A stretch of 38,162 bases of DNA. Origin: an uncultured Clostridia bacterium. Lineage in GTDB: Bacteria; Bacillota; Clostridia; Christensenellales; Borkfalkiaceae. Below are positions 8,060 to 16,182 of the stretch, in pieces. Position 1 is the first letter of the stretch, and each line of letters begins with the position of its first letter. The stretch lies in NCBI GenBank assembly GCA_944363045.1, contig CALVTT010000011.1, positions 1 to 38,162 of the forward strand, in the 5' to 3' direction. The notes under the pieces were generated by a model, which saw nothing but the letters and a program-made list of their open reading frames with translations, searched no databases and had not been told where the DNA came from. The translations under genes and the position numbers were made by a program.

Positions 8060-8586
8060 ATATCGTACTTTGCGGCATGATGGGAGTGGGCAAATCGACG
8101 GTCGGCATCCGCATCGCGGAGCTGACGGGGCGCAGGTGGGTGGATACCGATATCGTCATCACCGACCGCTACGGGCGCATCTCCGACCTCTTTGAGTACT
8201 ACGGCGAGGCGCACTTCCGCGAGCTGGAAACGAAAGTCGTCAAAGAGCTTGCGGGGGAGGACGGGCTCGTCATCTCCACGGGCGGCGGGCTCGTTTTGAA
8301 CCCCGAAAACAACGAGATGTTAAAGAAGAACGGCAGCATCTTTTTCCTCCGCGCGAGTTTTGAAACGCTGCTTGCGCGCGTTAGGGCGGACGAGAGCCGG
8401 CCGCTTTTGAAGGATACGGGCAAGACGGCGGAAAAGCTGGGCGAGCTGATGGCGTGGCGCACGCCCATTTATGAACACGTTGCGGACTACATCGTCGATA
8501 CGGACGGCCGCACGGCGGAGGACGTGGCGCAGGACGTTTTGAAGATCTTTTTGGAGGCGCAGAGCAGCGGCACGCCCGAAGCTTAA
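8056..8586 (+). CDS. aroK: Shikimate kinase
   Basis: Phosphorylates shikimate at the 3-hydroxyl with ATP. The 176-residue P-loop kinase has Walker A GMMGVGKST near the N terminus, the shikimate/Mg site DTDIVI, FRELE, the GGGLV glycine stretch that holds shikimate, and the lid arginine region SRPLL. ATG 8056 overlaps the aroQ stop; a TTG six bases upstream is an alternative. GGAGAG at 8041-8046 serves as ribosome site. Last aro gene of the cluster: aroA (EPSP synthase), whose product aroC uses, is absent here. Confidence 0.94.
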   Translation: MNIVLCGMMGVGKSTVGIRIAELTGRRWVDTDIVITDRYGRISDLFEYYGEAHFRELETKVVKELAGEDGLVISTGGGLVLNPENNEMLKKNGSIFFLRASFETLLARVRADESRPLLKDTGKTAEKLGELMAWRTPIYEHVADYIVDTDGRTAEDVAQDVLKIFLEAQSSGTPEA

Positions 8587-8613
8587 CGGCTTGCCTGAAA
8601 GAGGTCGAGGGAT

Positions 8614-9327
8614 ATGCAAACACAAAAATATGCGCTCGTAACGGGCGGAACGCGCGGCATCGGCTTTGCGACTGCCGCGCTTTTGCAAACAGAGGGCTAC
8701 CGTGTTACGGCAGCTTATTCAAGGGAAGGGGAAGATTCGGAACGCGCGCGGCGCGCGCTTAAAGGCGTGCGCTTCGTGCGGGCGGATGTGACGGACGAAG
8801 AGGCGGTGAAGTCCCTCATCGGGGGAATGGAGCGGCTCGATCTTCTCGTCTGCAACGCGGGCGTCGCCTCCTTTGCGCAGGTGCAGGATATAAGCCTTTT
8901 AGAGTGGGAGCGCGTGATGCGCGTCAATGCGGGCGGCGTGTTCCTCTGCTGCAAGCACGCGGTCAAAAAGATGCTGCACCTCGGCGGAGGCGGGGCGATC
9001 GTCAACGTGTCCTCCATCTGGGGGGAGACGGGCGGCAGCTGCGAGAGCGCCTATTCCGCCTCAAAGGGCGCGGTCATCGCATTCAGCAAGGCGCTTGCAA
9101 AGGAGCTTGCTCCCTCCAAGATCACCGTCAACTGCGTGGCGCCGGGCGTCATCGATACTGCGATGAACGCGCGCTTTTCAAACGAGGAGCTGCGTGCGAT
9201 GGAGGAGGACATCCCCGCGGGCAGATTGGGCACGCCCGAGGAGATCGCGCGCGCCATCCTTTTTTTGGGCAGCGAGCCCTACATCACGGGGCAGGTCCTC
9301 GGCGTCAATGGGGGGGAATATATCTGA
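8614..9327 (+). CDS. Short-chain dehydrogenase/reductase (FabG/YmfI-like)
   Basis: A 237-residue classical SDR oxidoreductase, NAD(P)-dependent, cytoplasmic. It shows the cofactor motif TGGTRGIG (residues 10-17), NAG in LVCNAGVAS, the catalytic Ser (NVSSIWGE), the YSASK pair (Tyr, Lys) and the APGVIDTAM segment. The C-terminal GQVLGVNGG is typical of FabG-like members. It could be a 3-oxoacyl-ACP reductase or a YmfI-type homologue; substrate cannot be told from sequence. It follows aroK by 27 bp and probably ends the operon, as a terminator-like hairpin lies at 9365-9401. No sign that it belongs to aromatic synthesis. Confidence 0.85.
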   Translation: MQTQKYALVTGGTRGIGFATAALLQTEGYRVTAAYSREGEDSERARRALKGVRFVRADVTDEEAVKSLIGGMERLDLLVCNAGVASFAQVQDISLLEWERVMRVNAGGVFLCCKHAVKKMLHLGGGGAIVNVSSIWGETGGSCESAYSASKGAVIAFSKALAKELAPSKITVNCVAPGVIDTAMNARFSNEELRAMEEDIPAGRLGTPEEIARAILFLGSEPYITGQVLGVNGGEYI

Positions 9328-9364
9328 GCTTTGAATAAAACTTCATCTTTTCAGCCCAACGCAG

Positions 9365-9401
9365 TGCGGTCGCGCAAAATATAAGCGAGATCGCATTTTT
9401 T
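9365..9401 (+). terminator. Terminator after the SDR gene
   Basis: Stem TGCG-g-TCGC / GCGA-gat-CGCA with an 11-base loop, followed by TTTTTT (9396-9401). The stem has one internal loop, so strength is moderate. Confidence 0.55.
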
Positions 9402-9415
9402 ATGCTTTTGCATAG

Positions 9416-9521
9416 TACTATGCCAGACATAATACCGTGCATTTATGTCAAATGAGGTACTATTTCACTCAAAATGCAATACTATGTCACGCATAATAGC
9501 AATACTATGCCTGACATAGTA
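9416..9521. promoter_or_regulatory. Array of palindromic operator-like sites upstream of dgt
   Basis: Four imperfect copies of TACTATGYCNNRCATARTA start at 9416, 9458, 9480 and 9503 (spacings 42, 22 and 23 bp, close to whole helical turns). A weaker one lies at 9441. The copy at 9503 sits in a perfect hairpin AATACTATG/CATAGTATT (9501-9523), and 9410-9423 is a 14-bp perfect palindrome. The array ends at the -35 box of the dgt promoter, so a dimeric regulator binding cooperatively is likely. Confidence 0.6.
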
Positions 9522-9549
9522 TTAACGTTTTGCCTGATCATGTTAAAAT
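9522..9549 (+). promoter_or_regulatory. Probable promoter of dgt-dnaG-sigA operon
   Basis: TTAACG (9522-9527), 16-bp spacer, extended -10 TGTTAAAAT (9541-9549). It directly abuts the operator-like array and leaves a leader of roughly 50 bases before dgt. Confidence 0.45.
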
Positions 9550-9609
9550 TTTCCGCAAAAAAGAGGACTTTTGCCCCCTTTTGTCGTAATAATATTTGGA
9601 ATTACGGCA

Positions 9610-10602
9610 ATGAAAGAGAAAACGTACGAAAAAGAAGACCTGTTCTTTTCGCCCTATGCGCAGAAGTCGAAGGAGAGCAAGGGGAGGCTGCGTGAGGAGC
9701 CTCCTTGCCCCATGCGCACCGATTTCCAGCGCGACAGGGACAGGATCATCTATTCCAAGGCATTCCTGCGCCTCAAAAATAAGACGCAGGTCTTTTACGC
9801 GCCCGACGGCGATCACTATATGTCCCGCCTCACGCACACGCTGGACGTTTCGCAGATCGCCCGTTCCGCCGCCCGCTGCCTTGCCCTCAACGAGGATCTT
9901 TCAGAGGCCATCGCCCTCGGGCACGACCTCGGTCATACGCCCTTCGGTCATGTGGGGGAGCGCGTCTTGAACCGCCTCTGCAAGGGGGGCTTCCGCCACA
10001 GCGAGCAGTCTCTCCGCGTCGTCGACCATCTCGAAAAGGACGGCAAGGGTCTCAACCTCACCTTTGAAGTGAGGGACGGCATCCTCAACCACACCAAGAG
10101 CGGCACCCCCGCAACGCTCGAGGGCAAAGTCGTCTCGCTTGCCGACCGCATCGCCTACATCAATCACGACATCGAAGATTCGGTGCGCGCGGGCTTCCTT
10201 TCTTTGGACGAGCTCCCTAAAAGTGCCGCGCGCATCTTCGGGCGTGATACCTCGGCACGCATCAACACCGCCGTCCTCGATATCTATGAGGAGTCCTACG
10301 GCAAGCCTTATGTGCGCATGAGCGAGGAAAAGGCGGAGGCACTCGACGAACTTCGCACCTTCATGTTCGAGCACGTCTACGAGCGCGCCAACAAGCTCAT
10401 CCAGGAGAGCGCCGAGCGTATGCTCACCGCCCTCTTTGAATACTTCGTCTCTCACCCCGACAAGATGCCTCCCGTCTATCTTGCTGTCTCCGAGCGCGAC
10501 GGCAGCGAGCGGGCGGTCTGCGATTATCTCTCCTCCATGACCGACCGCTTTGCGATCGTCACTTTCAAAAAACTTTTCGTGCCGCGGGAGGGCAGCGTAT
10601 GA
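9610..10602 (+). CDS. dgt: dGTPase-like HD-domain triphosphohydrolase
   Basis: A 330-residue HD-superfamily enzyme of the deoxyguanosinetriphosphate triphosphohydrolase-like family, releasing triphosphate from dNTPs and so affecting dNTP pools. The metal-binding HD motif is complete: LTHTLDV (His), ALGHDLGHTPFGH (His-Asp), and a later Asp in SLADRIAYINHD. N-terminal RTDFQRDRDRIIYSKAFLRL is typical. The frame is open back to 9571, but ATG 9610 gives the usual N terminus; the ribosome site is weak (GGA). Its stop overlaps dnaG (ATGA). Pairing with dnaG and sigA is common in Clostridia and links nucleotide supply with replication initiation. Confidence 0.88.
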   Translation: MKEKTYEKEDLFFSPYAQKSKESKGRLREEPPCPMRTDFQRDRDRIIYSKAFLRLKNKTQVFYAPDGDHYMSRLTHTLDVSQIARSAARCLALNEDLSEAIALGHDLGHTPFGHVGERVLNRLCKGGFRHSEQSLRVVDHLEKDGKGLNLTFEVRDGILNHTKSGTPATLEGKVVSLADRIAYINHDIEDSVRAGFLSLDELPKSAARIFGRDTSARINTAVLDIYEESYGKPYVRMSEEKAEALDELRTFMFEHVYERANKLIQESAERMLTALFEYFVSHPDKMPPVYLAVSERDGSERAVCDYLSSMTDRFAIVTFKKLFVPREGSV

Positions 10603-12368
10603 AGATGATGTTCCCCCCTGAATTTATGGAGGAGCTCAAACAAAAGAACGACCTCGTCGAAGTCATCGGCTCGTATATCAAGCTCGAGCGCAGGGGCTAC
10701 ACCTATTGGGCGTGCTGCCCCTTTCATCACGAGAAGACGCCCTCCTTCGCCGTCAACGCCGCCGACCGCTACTATCATTGCTTCGGCTGCGGCGTCTCGG
10801 GCGACGTCATCGGCTTTATCAAGAATTACGAAAACGTCGACTTCCGGCAGGCGGTGGAAATTTTAGCCGCCCGCGCGGGCCTTCAGGTGCCCGCCTATGA
10901 CGACAGAGCGGCGGAGGAGTCCGCCCGCCGCAAGAAAAAGCTGGATAGATTGCACCTTCTCATGCGCGATACGGCGCGCTTTTATCTTTCCAACCTCTAT
11001 TCGGGGCAGGCGCAGGCGCACCTTGAATACACCGCCAAGCGCGGGCTTTCGCCCACCGTCATGAAGAAGTTCGGCCTCGGGGCTTCGCTCGATTTCAACT
11101 CTCTGCCCGCCTTTCTCCTCGACAGGGGCTACACGCGCGAGGAGTGTTTGGAGAGCGGCGCCTGTTCGGAGAGCAGCGGGCGGCTGTACGATTCGCTCGG
11201 CGGCAGGCTCATCGTGCCCATCATCGACCAGATGGACGAGGTCATCGCCTTCGGCGGGCGTCTCCTCGAAAAGTCCGACCGCGCCAAGTATAAGAACACG
11301 CGCGAGACGGTGCTCTTCAACAAGAGCCGCACCCTCTTCAACCTCAACCAAGTGAAAAAGCTGCGGCGCGCGGGCTCGCTCAACTCGCTCATCATGGTGG
11401 AGGGCTATATGGACGCCATCTCTTTGGCGCAGGCGGGCTTTTATAACGTCGTTGCCAGCATGGGCACTTCCCTCACCAAAGACCAGGCGCGCCTTTGCAA
11501 GCGCTATGCGGACGACGTCTTCATCAGCTATGACGGCGACTTTGCGGGCCAGAAGGCCAACCTGCGCGGCCTCGACATCATGAAGCAGGAGGGGCTCAAA
11601 GTGCGCGTCGTGCCCCTTCCGGAGGGGCTCGATCCCGACGACGTCATCCAAAAGCGGGGGAAGGAGGCCTATCAGGCCTGTCTCGACAGCGCCATGCCCC
11701 TCATCGACTTCCGCCTGCACGCCGCCAAGACGAAGTACGACCTTTCGCGCACGGACGAGCGGCGCGACTATGTGCGCGAGGCGCTTTCCATCGTGCGCGA
11801 GGCGGAGAGCGCCACCGAACGCGAACAGCTTTTAAGGCGCCTTTCCGCGGAGGCGGACGTCAGCATCGGGGCGCTGCAGCGCGACCTCGAAGCCGCACCG
11901 GGGCGCGCTCCCTCTCCCGAAGCGGGCGAGCCCGTCCGCAAGGAGGACAGCGCCGCGGGCGACAGGAAGGCGGAGCGCTTCGTGCTCGCCGCCTGCCTCT
12001 TCGATAAGCCCTACGCGCGGGACTGCGACCTTGCGGGCATCCGCTTTTCGAGCGAGGAGCTCTCCTATATCGCCGGCTTCATCGAGCGGGGGAGGAAGGC
12101 GGGGCATATCCGCCCCAGCGGGCTCTTTGACGAGATGAGCGCGGAGGGGGAGCTTTCCGAAGTGCTCGATCTCGACCTCGGCGACAATCTGGAGGGCGAG
12201 CGGGCGGCGCGCTATTTTCAGGACAGCCTGCGCCTTCTGAAAGAGCGGGGCATCCGCACGGAGATCGCGGCGTTCCGCGCCCGCTACGAGACGGCGCCCC
12301 CCGAGGAAAAGCGGGAGATCCTCGCCCGCATCAGTCAACTGACCAAGAAGCTCGGATCGCTCAAATAG
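10599..12368 (+). CDS. dnaG: DNA primase
   Basis: Synthesises RNA primers for DNA replication at the fork together with the replicative helicase. The 589 residues are a normal length. The N-terminal CHC2 zinc finger is complete (Cys40, His43, Cys61, Cys64; [10 protein letters not shown] and HCFGCG). The TOPRIM domain follows: [11 protein letters not shown] with the catalytic Glu near residue 269, and [11 protein letters not shown] with the Asp pair near 313-315. The C-terminal third is Ala/Glu/Arg-rich and corresponds to the helicase-interaction part, the least conserved region. ATGA overlap with dgt; an 83-bp gap to sigA. Part of the classical macromolecular-synthesis operon. Confidence 0.96.
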   Translation: MKMMFPPEFMEELKQKNDLVEVIGSYIKLERRGYTYWACCPFHHEKTPSFAVNAADRYYHCFGCGVSGDVIGFIKNYENVDFRQAVEILAARAGLQVPAYDDRAAEESARRKKKLDRLHLLMRDTARFYLSNLYSGQAQAHLEYTAKRGLSPTVMKKFGLGASLDFNSLPAFLLDRGYTREECLESGACSESSGRLYDSLGGRLIVPIIDQMDEVIAFGGRLLEKSDRAKYKNTRETVLFNKSRTLFNLNQVKKLRRAGSLNSLIMVEGYMDAISLAQAGFYNVVASMGTSLTKDQARLCKRYADDVFISYDGDFAGQKANLRGLDIMKQEGLKVRVVPLPEGLDPDDVIQKRGKEAYQACLDSAMPLIDFRLHAAKTKYDLSRTDERRDYVREALSIVREAESATEREQLLRRLSAEADVSIGALQRDLEAAPGRAPSPEAGEPVRKEDSAAGDRKAERFVLAACLFDKPYARDCDLAGIRFSSEELSYIAGFIERGRKAGHIRPSGLFDEMSAEGELSEVLDLDLGDNLEGERAARYFQDSLRLLKERGIRTEIAAFRARYETAPPEEKREILARISQLTKKLGSLK

Positions 12369-12451
12369 CGCTTCCGGGCGGCGAAAATAAACAACTCATG
12401 ATCGCCCCGCACGGGGGCGCGCCCCGCTCAAGGGGACACGGAGGAAGACAT

Positions 12452-13555
12452 ATGGCAGAAAACGAACAGACAACAGAACAAAAAGCCGAACTGACGGCGG
12501 AAGAGAGGGCGGAGCGCAGGGTCACGGAGATCGTCGACGGCCTCATCTCCGCCTACAAGATGAAGGGCAGCGTCTCGACGAACGCCCTCTGCGACGTCCT
12601 TGAAAAGTATGACCTCGGCCCCAACCAGATCGAGCTCATCTACAAGGCTCTGCCCGAAGCGGGCATCCAGATCTTCGACGAGGACGAGCGCGACAAGGAG
12701 CTCTTCGAGCAGGCGCTCTCCGACATCGGCCTCGACGACCCCGTCAAGATGTATTTGAAGGACATCGGCAGGGTGCCCCTCCTTTCGGGCGACGAGGAGA
12801 TCGAACTCGCCCGCAGGATGCAGGAGGGCGACGAGGCGGCAAAAAAGCGCCTTTCGGAGGCCAATCTGCGCCTTGTCGTCTCCATCGCCAAGCGCTATGT
12901 GGGGCGCGGGATGCTCTTTTTGGACCTCATCCAGGAGGGCAACCTCGGGCTCATGAAGGCGGTGGAAAAGTTCGACTATCAGAAGGGCTTCAAGTTCTCG
13001 ACGTACGCGACGTGGTGGATCCGCCAGTCCATCACCCGCGCCATTGCCGACCAAGCGCGCACCATCCGCATCCCCGTGCACATGGTGGAGACCATCAACA
13101 AGCTCACCCGCGTCTCGCGCATCCTCTTGCAGGAGAACGGCCGCGAGCCCACGCCCGAGGAGATCGCGGCGGCGATGGACGTCGACGTGGCGCGCGTGAG
13201 GGAGATCCAGAAGATCGCCCAAGATCCCGTCTCTCTGGAAACGCCCATCGGCGAGGAGGAAGATTCGCACCTCGGCGATTTCATCGAGGACGATAAGACG
13301 CAGACCCCCAGCGATTCCGTCTCCTTCATCATGCTCAAAGAGCAGCTTTTGAACGTGCTCGATACCCTCACCCCGCGCGAGGAGAAGGTGCTGCGCCTTA
13401 GATACGGCATCGACGACGGCAAGCCGCGCACCCTCGAAGAGGTGGGCAAGGAGTTCAACGTCACCCGCGAACGCATCCGCCAGATCGAGGCAAAGGCGCT
13501 GCGCAAGCTCCGTCATCCCAGCCGCAGCCGCAGGCTCAAGGACTTTTTGGAGTAA
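12452..13555 (+). CDS. sigA: RNA polymerase primary sigma factor (sigma-A)
   Basis: The housekeeping sigma factor (rpoD/sigA), 367 residues. A short region 1.1-like N terminus is followed by region 1.2 ([17 protein letters not shown]), region 2 ([43 protein letters not shown] for -10 recognition and melting), region 3 ([12 protein letters not shown] onward) and region 4 ([19 protein letters not shown], the -35 recognition helix). This matches the many TTGACA/TATAAT promoters seen in the window. The frame is open back to 12398, but GAGG at 12441-12444, seven bases before ATG 12452, marks the start. Directly followed by trmK with no gap. Confidence 0.97.
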   Translation: MAENEQTTEQKAELTAEERAERRVTEIVDGLISAYKMKGSVSTNALCDVLEKYDLGPNQIELIYKALPEAGIQIFDEDERDKELFEQALSDIGLDDPVKMYLKDIGRVPLLSGDEEIELARRMQEGDEAAKKRLSEANLRLVVSIAKRYVGRGMLFLDLIQEGNLGLMKAVEKFDYQKGFKFSTYATWWIRQSITRAIADQARTIRIPVHMVETINKLTRVSRILLQENGREPTPEEIAAAMDVDVARVREIQKIAQDPVSLETPIGEEEDSHLGDFIEDDKTQTPSDSVSFIMLKEQLLNVLDTLTPREEKVLRLRYGIDDGKPRTLEEVGKEFNVTRERIRQIEAKALRKLRHPSRSRRLKDFLE

Positions 13556-14227
13556 ATGGGCCGCATCGAGATCATCTGCTCTCATCTGCCCGCGGCGGAT
13601 ATCTTTGCCGACATCGGCTGCGATCACGGCTACTGCACGCAGTATATGTTAAAAAACGGCCGCTGCCGCCTTGCCTACATCTCCGACATCAGCGCGGGCA
13701 GCCTTCAAAAGGCGCGCTCTCTCCTTGCCCGCGAAGTGGAGGAGGGGCGGTGCATCCCCGTCGTTGCGGACGGGCTGGACGGCGTGAGGGAGTGCGACCT
13801 CGTGCTCATCGCCGGCATGGGCGGGGAGGAGATCGTGCGCATTTTGGAGCGCGGGTATCTCCCCGAAAAGTTTGTCCTCCAGCCCATGAAGAACAGCGAG
13901 AAGGTGCGGCGCTTTTTGCTCGGCCGCGGCGCGCATATCACCCTCGACTATACCTTCGAGGACGGCAAGTATTACGACCTCATCGCGGGCGAGGCGCCCT
14001 CTTCGGAGAGCGCCGGCACGGACGGTTATACCGATTGGGAGCTGCGCTTCGGCAGGGACAACCTGCGTGCTCCCTCGCCCGCCTTTTTGCGGTGGGTGAA
14101 GGAGGAGCGGCGCAAGATACAAGAACGGCTTGCCTCTCCCGCCATGCGCAGCGAGAGCCGAGAGCTGCTGCGAAGAAGACAATACGATTTGGAGGTCATC
14201 CTCGATGCGATCGAAGGAGATGTATGA
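13556..14227 (+). CDS. trmK: tRNA (adenine-22-N1)-methyltransferase
   Basis: SAM-dependent enzyme that methylates N1 of A22 in tRNA, a Bacillota-type modification enzyme. In 223 residues it shows the SAM motif ADIGCDHGY (residues 18-26), SDISAGSLQKAR, and the family's characteristic LIAGMGGEEI, followed by LQPMKNSEKVRRFL. The C-terminal part is a charged helical region. The ATG begins at the base after the sigA stop; GGAG four bases upstream lies inside sigA. It overlaps the Nif3-like gene, and the sigA-trmK-Nif3 order is a conserved Bacillota arrangement. Confidence 0.92.
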   Translation: MGRIEIICSHLPAADIFADIGCDHGYCTQYMLKNGRCRLAYISDISAGSLQKARSLLAREVEEGRCIPVVADGLDGVRECDLVLIAGMGGEEIVRILERGYLPEKFVLQPMKNSEKVRRFLLGRGAHITLDYTFEDGKYYDLIAGEAPSSESAGTDGYTDWELRFGRDNLRAPSPAFLRWVKEERRKIQERLASPAMRSESRELLRRRQYDLEVILDAIEGDV

Positions 14228-14981
14228 ACTTGTCGACAGTATCGCGCCCTTCTCTTTGAGCAGGGCGTACTGCGAACAGTTTGAGGCATACGACAACAGC
14301 GGGCTGCTCGTCGACTGCGGGCGGGAGATAAAAAACGCGCTCTTTTCGCTCGATCTCTCGGCGGCTGCCGTCGCAAAAGCGAAGGAACTCGGGGCGGAGC
14401 TCATCGTCACCCATCACCCCGCCATCTATGCGCCGCTCAAAAACCTGACGCCCGAAGGCGCGGGGGCAAACGTCCTCATGGCGGCGCGGGCGGGCATCTC
14501 CGTCCTCTCCGCCCATCTCAATTTGGATATGGCGGCGGGCGGCATCGACGAGAGTTTGATGCACGGCCTCGGCGGGCGGCAGGCGCTCGCTTATTATGAA
14601 CAGGTGGAAGGGGGCGCCTACGGGCGCGTCTTTGAAGTGGAAGAAACGCCGCTTAAAACATATGCCGCCAAGATCGGAAAGACCTTTAGAACGGAGCGGC
14701 TCACGCTCTACGGGGAAAAGCCCGTAAGGCGCGTTGCAAGTTTCTGCGGCGCGGGCATGGAGGAGGGGAGCATCGCCTTTGCCCTTAAAAACGGGGCGGA
14801 TACCTTCGTCTCCTCCGATCCCAAGCATCATCTCGTCGCCATGGCGGCGGAGGGGGGCTTGAACGTGGTGCTCCTCACCCACTATGCGGCGGAAAATTAC
14901 GGATTTGAGCGCTTTTTCGAGCGCGTGCGGGAAAAGACAGACATCGAATGCGCGTTCTTTGCGGACGCGCGCCTATTATAA
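14205..14981 (+). CDS. Nif3/DUF34-family metal-binding protein
   Basis: A 258-residue member of the NIF3/DUF34 family, often annotated GTP cyclohydrolase I type 2; the true reaction of the family is unsettled. Metal ligands expected for the di-metal centre are visible: LIVTHHPAIY (two His), SAHLNLDMAAGGID (His, Asp), and a C-terminal HYAAE (His, Glu). It is the short form without the inserted central domain. The frame is open upstream, but ATG 14205, nine bases after GGAGG (14191-14195), fits best; this makes a 23-bp overlap with trmK. ATG 14220 is possible but too close to its GGAG. Confidence 0.85.
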   Translation: MRSKEMYELVDSIAPFSLSRAYCEQFEAYDNSGLLVDCGREIKNALFSLDLSAAAVAKAKELGAELIVTHHPAIYAPLKNLTPEGAGANVLMAARAGISVLSAHLNLDMAAGGIDESLMHGLGGRQALAYYEQVEGGAYGRVFEVEETPLKTYAAKIGKTFRTERLTLYGEKPVRRVASFCGAGMEEGSIAFALKNGADTFVSSDPKHHLVAMAAEGGLNVVLLTHYAAENYGFERFFERVREKTDIECAFFADARLL

Positions 14982-15016
14982 ATCGCCCGCTTGCCTTGCG
15001 GGGAAAGGAGTGAAAA

Positions 15017-15715
15017 ATGGCAGTTTCAAAGGAATTACTCGAATATCAGAAGGTGGACGCGGAGCTGCGCAAGATCGAGCAGGAGATCTCGCAAAGCGAC
15101 GAGCGCAGGAAGTATGTGCAGGCCAAGAAGTTCATGGAGACGGCGGCGGAGAAGCTCGAAGCGATGGACGCCCGCGCCCGCGAACTCAAAGAGATGGCGA
15201 TGCGCCTCACCTATAACTATCAGGAGCTCAACAAGGCGATCTCCGAATACGCCGGCATCGACGAGATGGTGGAGGTGGGCGGCGACGTCGCCTTCTATAA
15301 AAAGAAGGTGCAGACGCTCTCCGACCAGCTGCGCTCGCTCAAGAACGAGCTCAATAAACTCGTCTCCGAGATCGAGAACGCCTGCGAGGAATATCAGCGC
15401 ATGAAGAAGCAGACCATCTCCATGCAGAAGCAGTATAAGGAGTATAACGAGAAGTTCAAGGAGGTCAAGGCGTCGCGCGCGGCGGAGGTCAAGGCGATCG
15501 GCGACAGGCTCGAGAAGATCGGCAAAAATATCCCCGCCGACATCCTCGCCCGCTATAAGGCGAAGCGCCGCGACCGCATCTTCCCCGTCATCGTGCCCCT
15601 GACGAACGGGCGCTGCATCTGCGGCATGGACTTCGCCATCGCCCAGCAGAGCGCGCTCGAGGGCGGCAACGTCATCGAATGCGAGCACTGCCATCGGTTT
15701 ATCTATAAAGAATAA
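15017..15715 (+). CDS. Coiled-coil zinc-ribbon protein (CdsZ-like)
   Basis: A 232-residue protein, about 180 residues of which form a long Lys/Glu/Ala/Arg heptad-rich coiled coil, ending in a small zinc-ribbon-like domain. The ribbon reads GRCICGMDF then IECEHCHRFIY: four cysteines, but the first pair is C-x1-C where the family usually has C-x2-C. Such proteins follow Nif3 in many Bacillota and Actinobacteriota and have been proposed to act in RNA or DNA transactions; no enzymatic activity is assigned. AAGGAG at 15005-15010 precedes ATG 15017. Last gene of the dgt-dnaG-sigA operon; a strong terminator lies at 15780. Confidence 0.82.
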   Translation: MAVSKELLEYQKVDAELRKIEQEISQSDERRKYVQAKKFMETAAEKLEAMDARARELKEMAMRLTYNYQELNKAISEYAGIDEMVEVGGDVAFYKKKVQTLSDQLRSLKNELNKLVSEIENACEEYQRMKKQTISMQKQYKEYNEKFKEVKASRAAEVKAIGDRLEKIGKNIPADILARYKAKRRDRIFPVIVPLTNGRCICGMDFAIAQQSALEGGNVIECEHCHRFIYKE

Positions 15716-15779
15716 AAGTTCACGCATTTCTTTTGCTTCGCAAAACAAATGCCGTGAGGAGTGAGGTCGGTTGATTTAA

Positions 15780-15806
15780 CGGGCGGTTTCGGCCGCCCGC
15801 TTTTTT
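15780..15806 (+). terminator. Strong intrinsic terminator
   Basis: Stem CGGGCGG/CCGCCCG (15780-15786 with 15793-15799) followed by GC and TTTTTT (15801-15806). It ends the operon from dgt to the zinc-ribbon gene. Confidence 0.85.
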
Positions 15807-16182
15807 GTCCTTATGATACAGTAAGTGCCAAGTATGGCATTTATGCCCTGCGGGTACAAATTGGGTCCCGCAGCGCAAAAGCGTGGTTTTGCTCGCGGAA
15901 GTGATTGTAGAGGAAGTGAGTCTCTCCTCGCGGGATTTCATTTTAGGAGCGGGGGAGGGGAACCGTCGCTCCCTTGCCTCCTCGGGGCCCCCAAAAAAAG
16001 ACGCAGTATTTTTTTGGAGTGGGTTTGAGGGAGGTGTCTGCGAAGCAGACGGAAGGAGTTATCCACACTTTAAGCTCCTCCTCGGGGGAGCTGTCGCGGC
16101 ATCCGAAACTTGTTTCGGTGCTGCGACTGAGGTAGTCACCTCATTTTAAGCTCTCCCCGCGTCCTGCTGCATATCATAGATT
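15807..16182. repeat. Intergenic hairpin-repeat cluster, leftward orientation
   Basis: No gene is supported here. CTGCGGG/CCCGCAG (15848-15854 with 15867-15873) forms a hairpin. Between 16022 and 16150, read on the minus strand, there are two modules of the family seen at 33.2-33.8 kb. One is ACTACCTCAGTC, a variable hairpin, then AGCTCCCCCGAGGAGGAGCT; the other is CTCCTTCCGTC, a TCTGCTTCGCAGA hairpin, then ACCTCCCTC. The stretch from 15890 to 16020 is G-rich with no further assignment. No clear alr promoter is visible. Confidence 0.65.

Noticed and set aside
12428-13627. 399-codon open frame antisense to sigA
   Set aside because: It mirrors the sigA codons in a GC-rich gene; composition is Leu/Ala/Asp/His-rich without any recognisable domain, and sigA itself is unmistakable.
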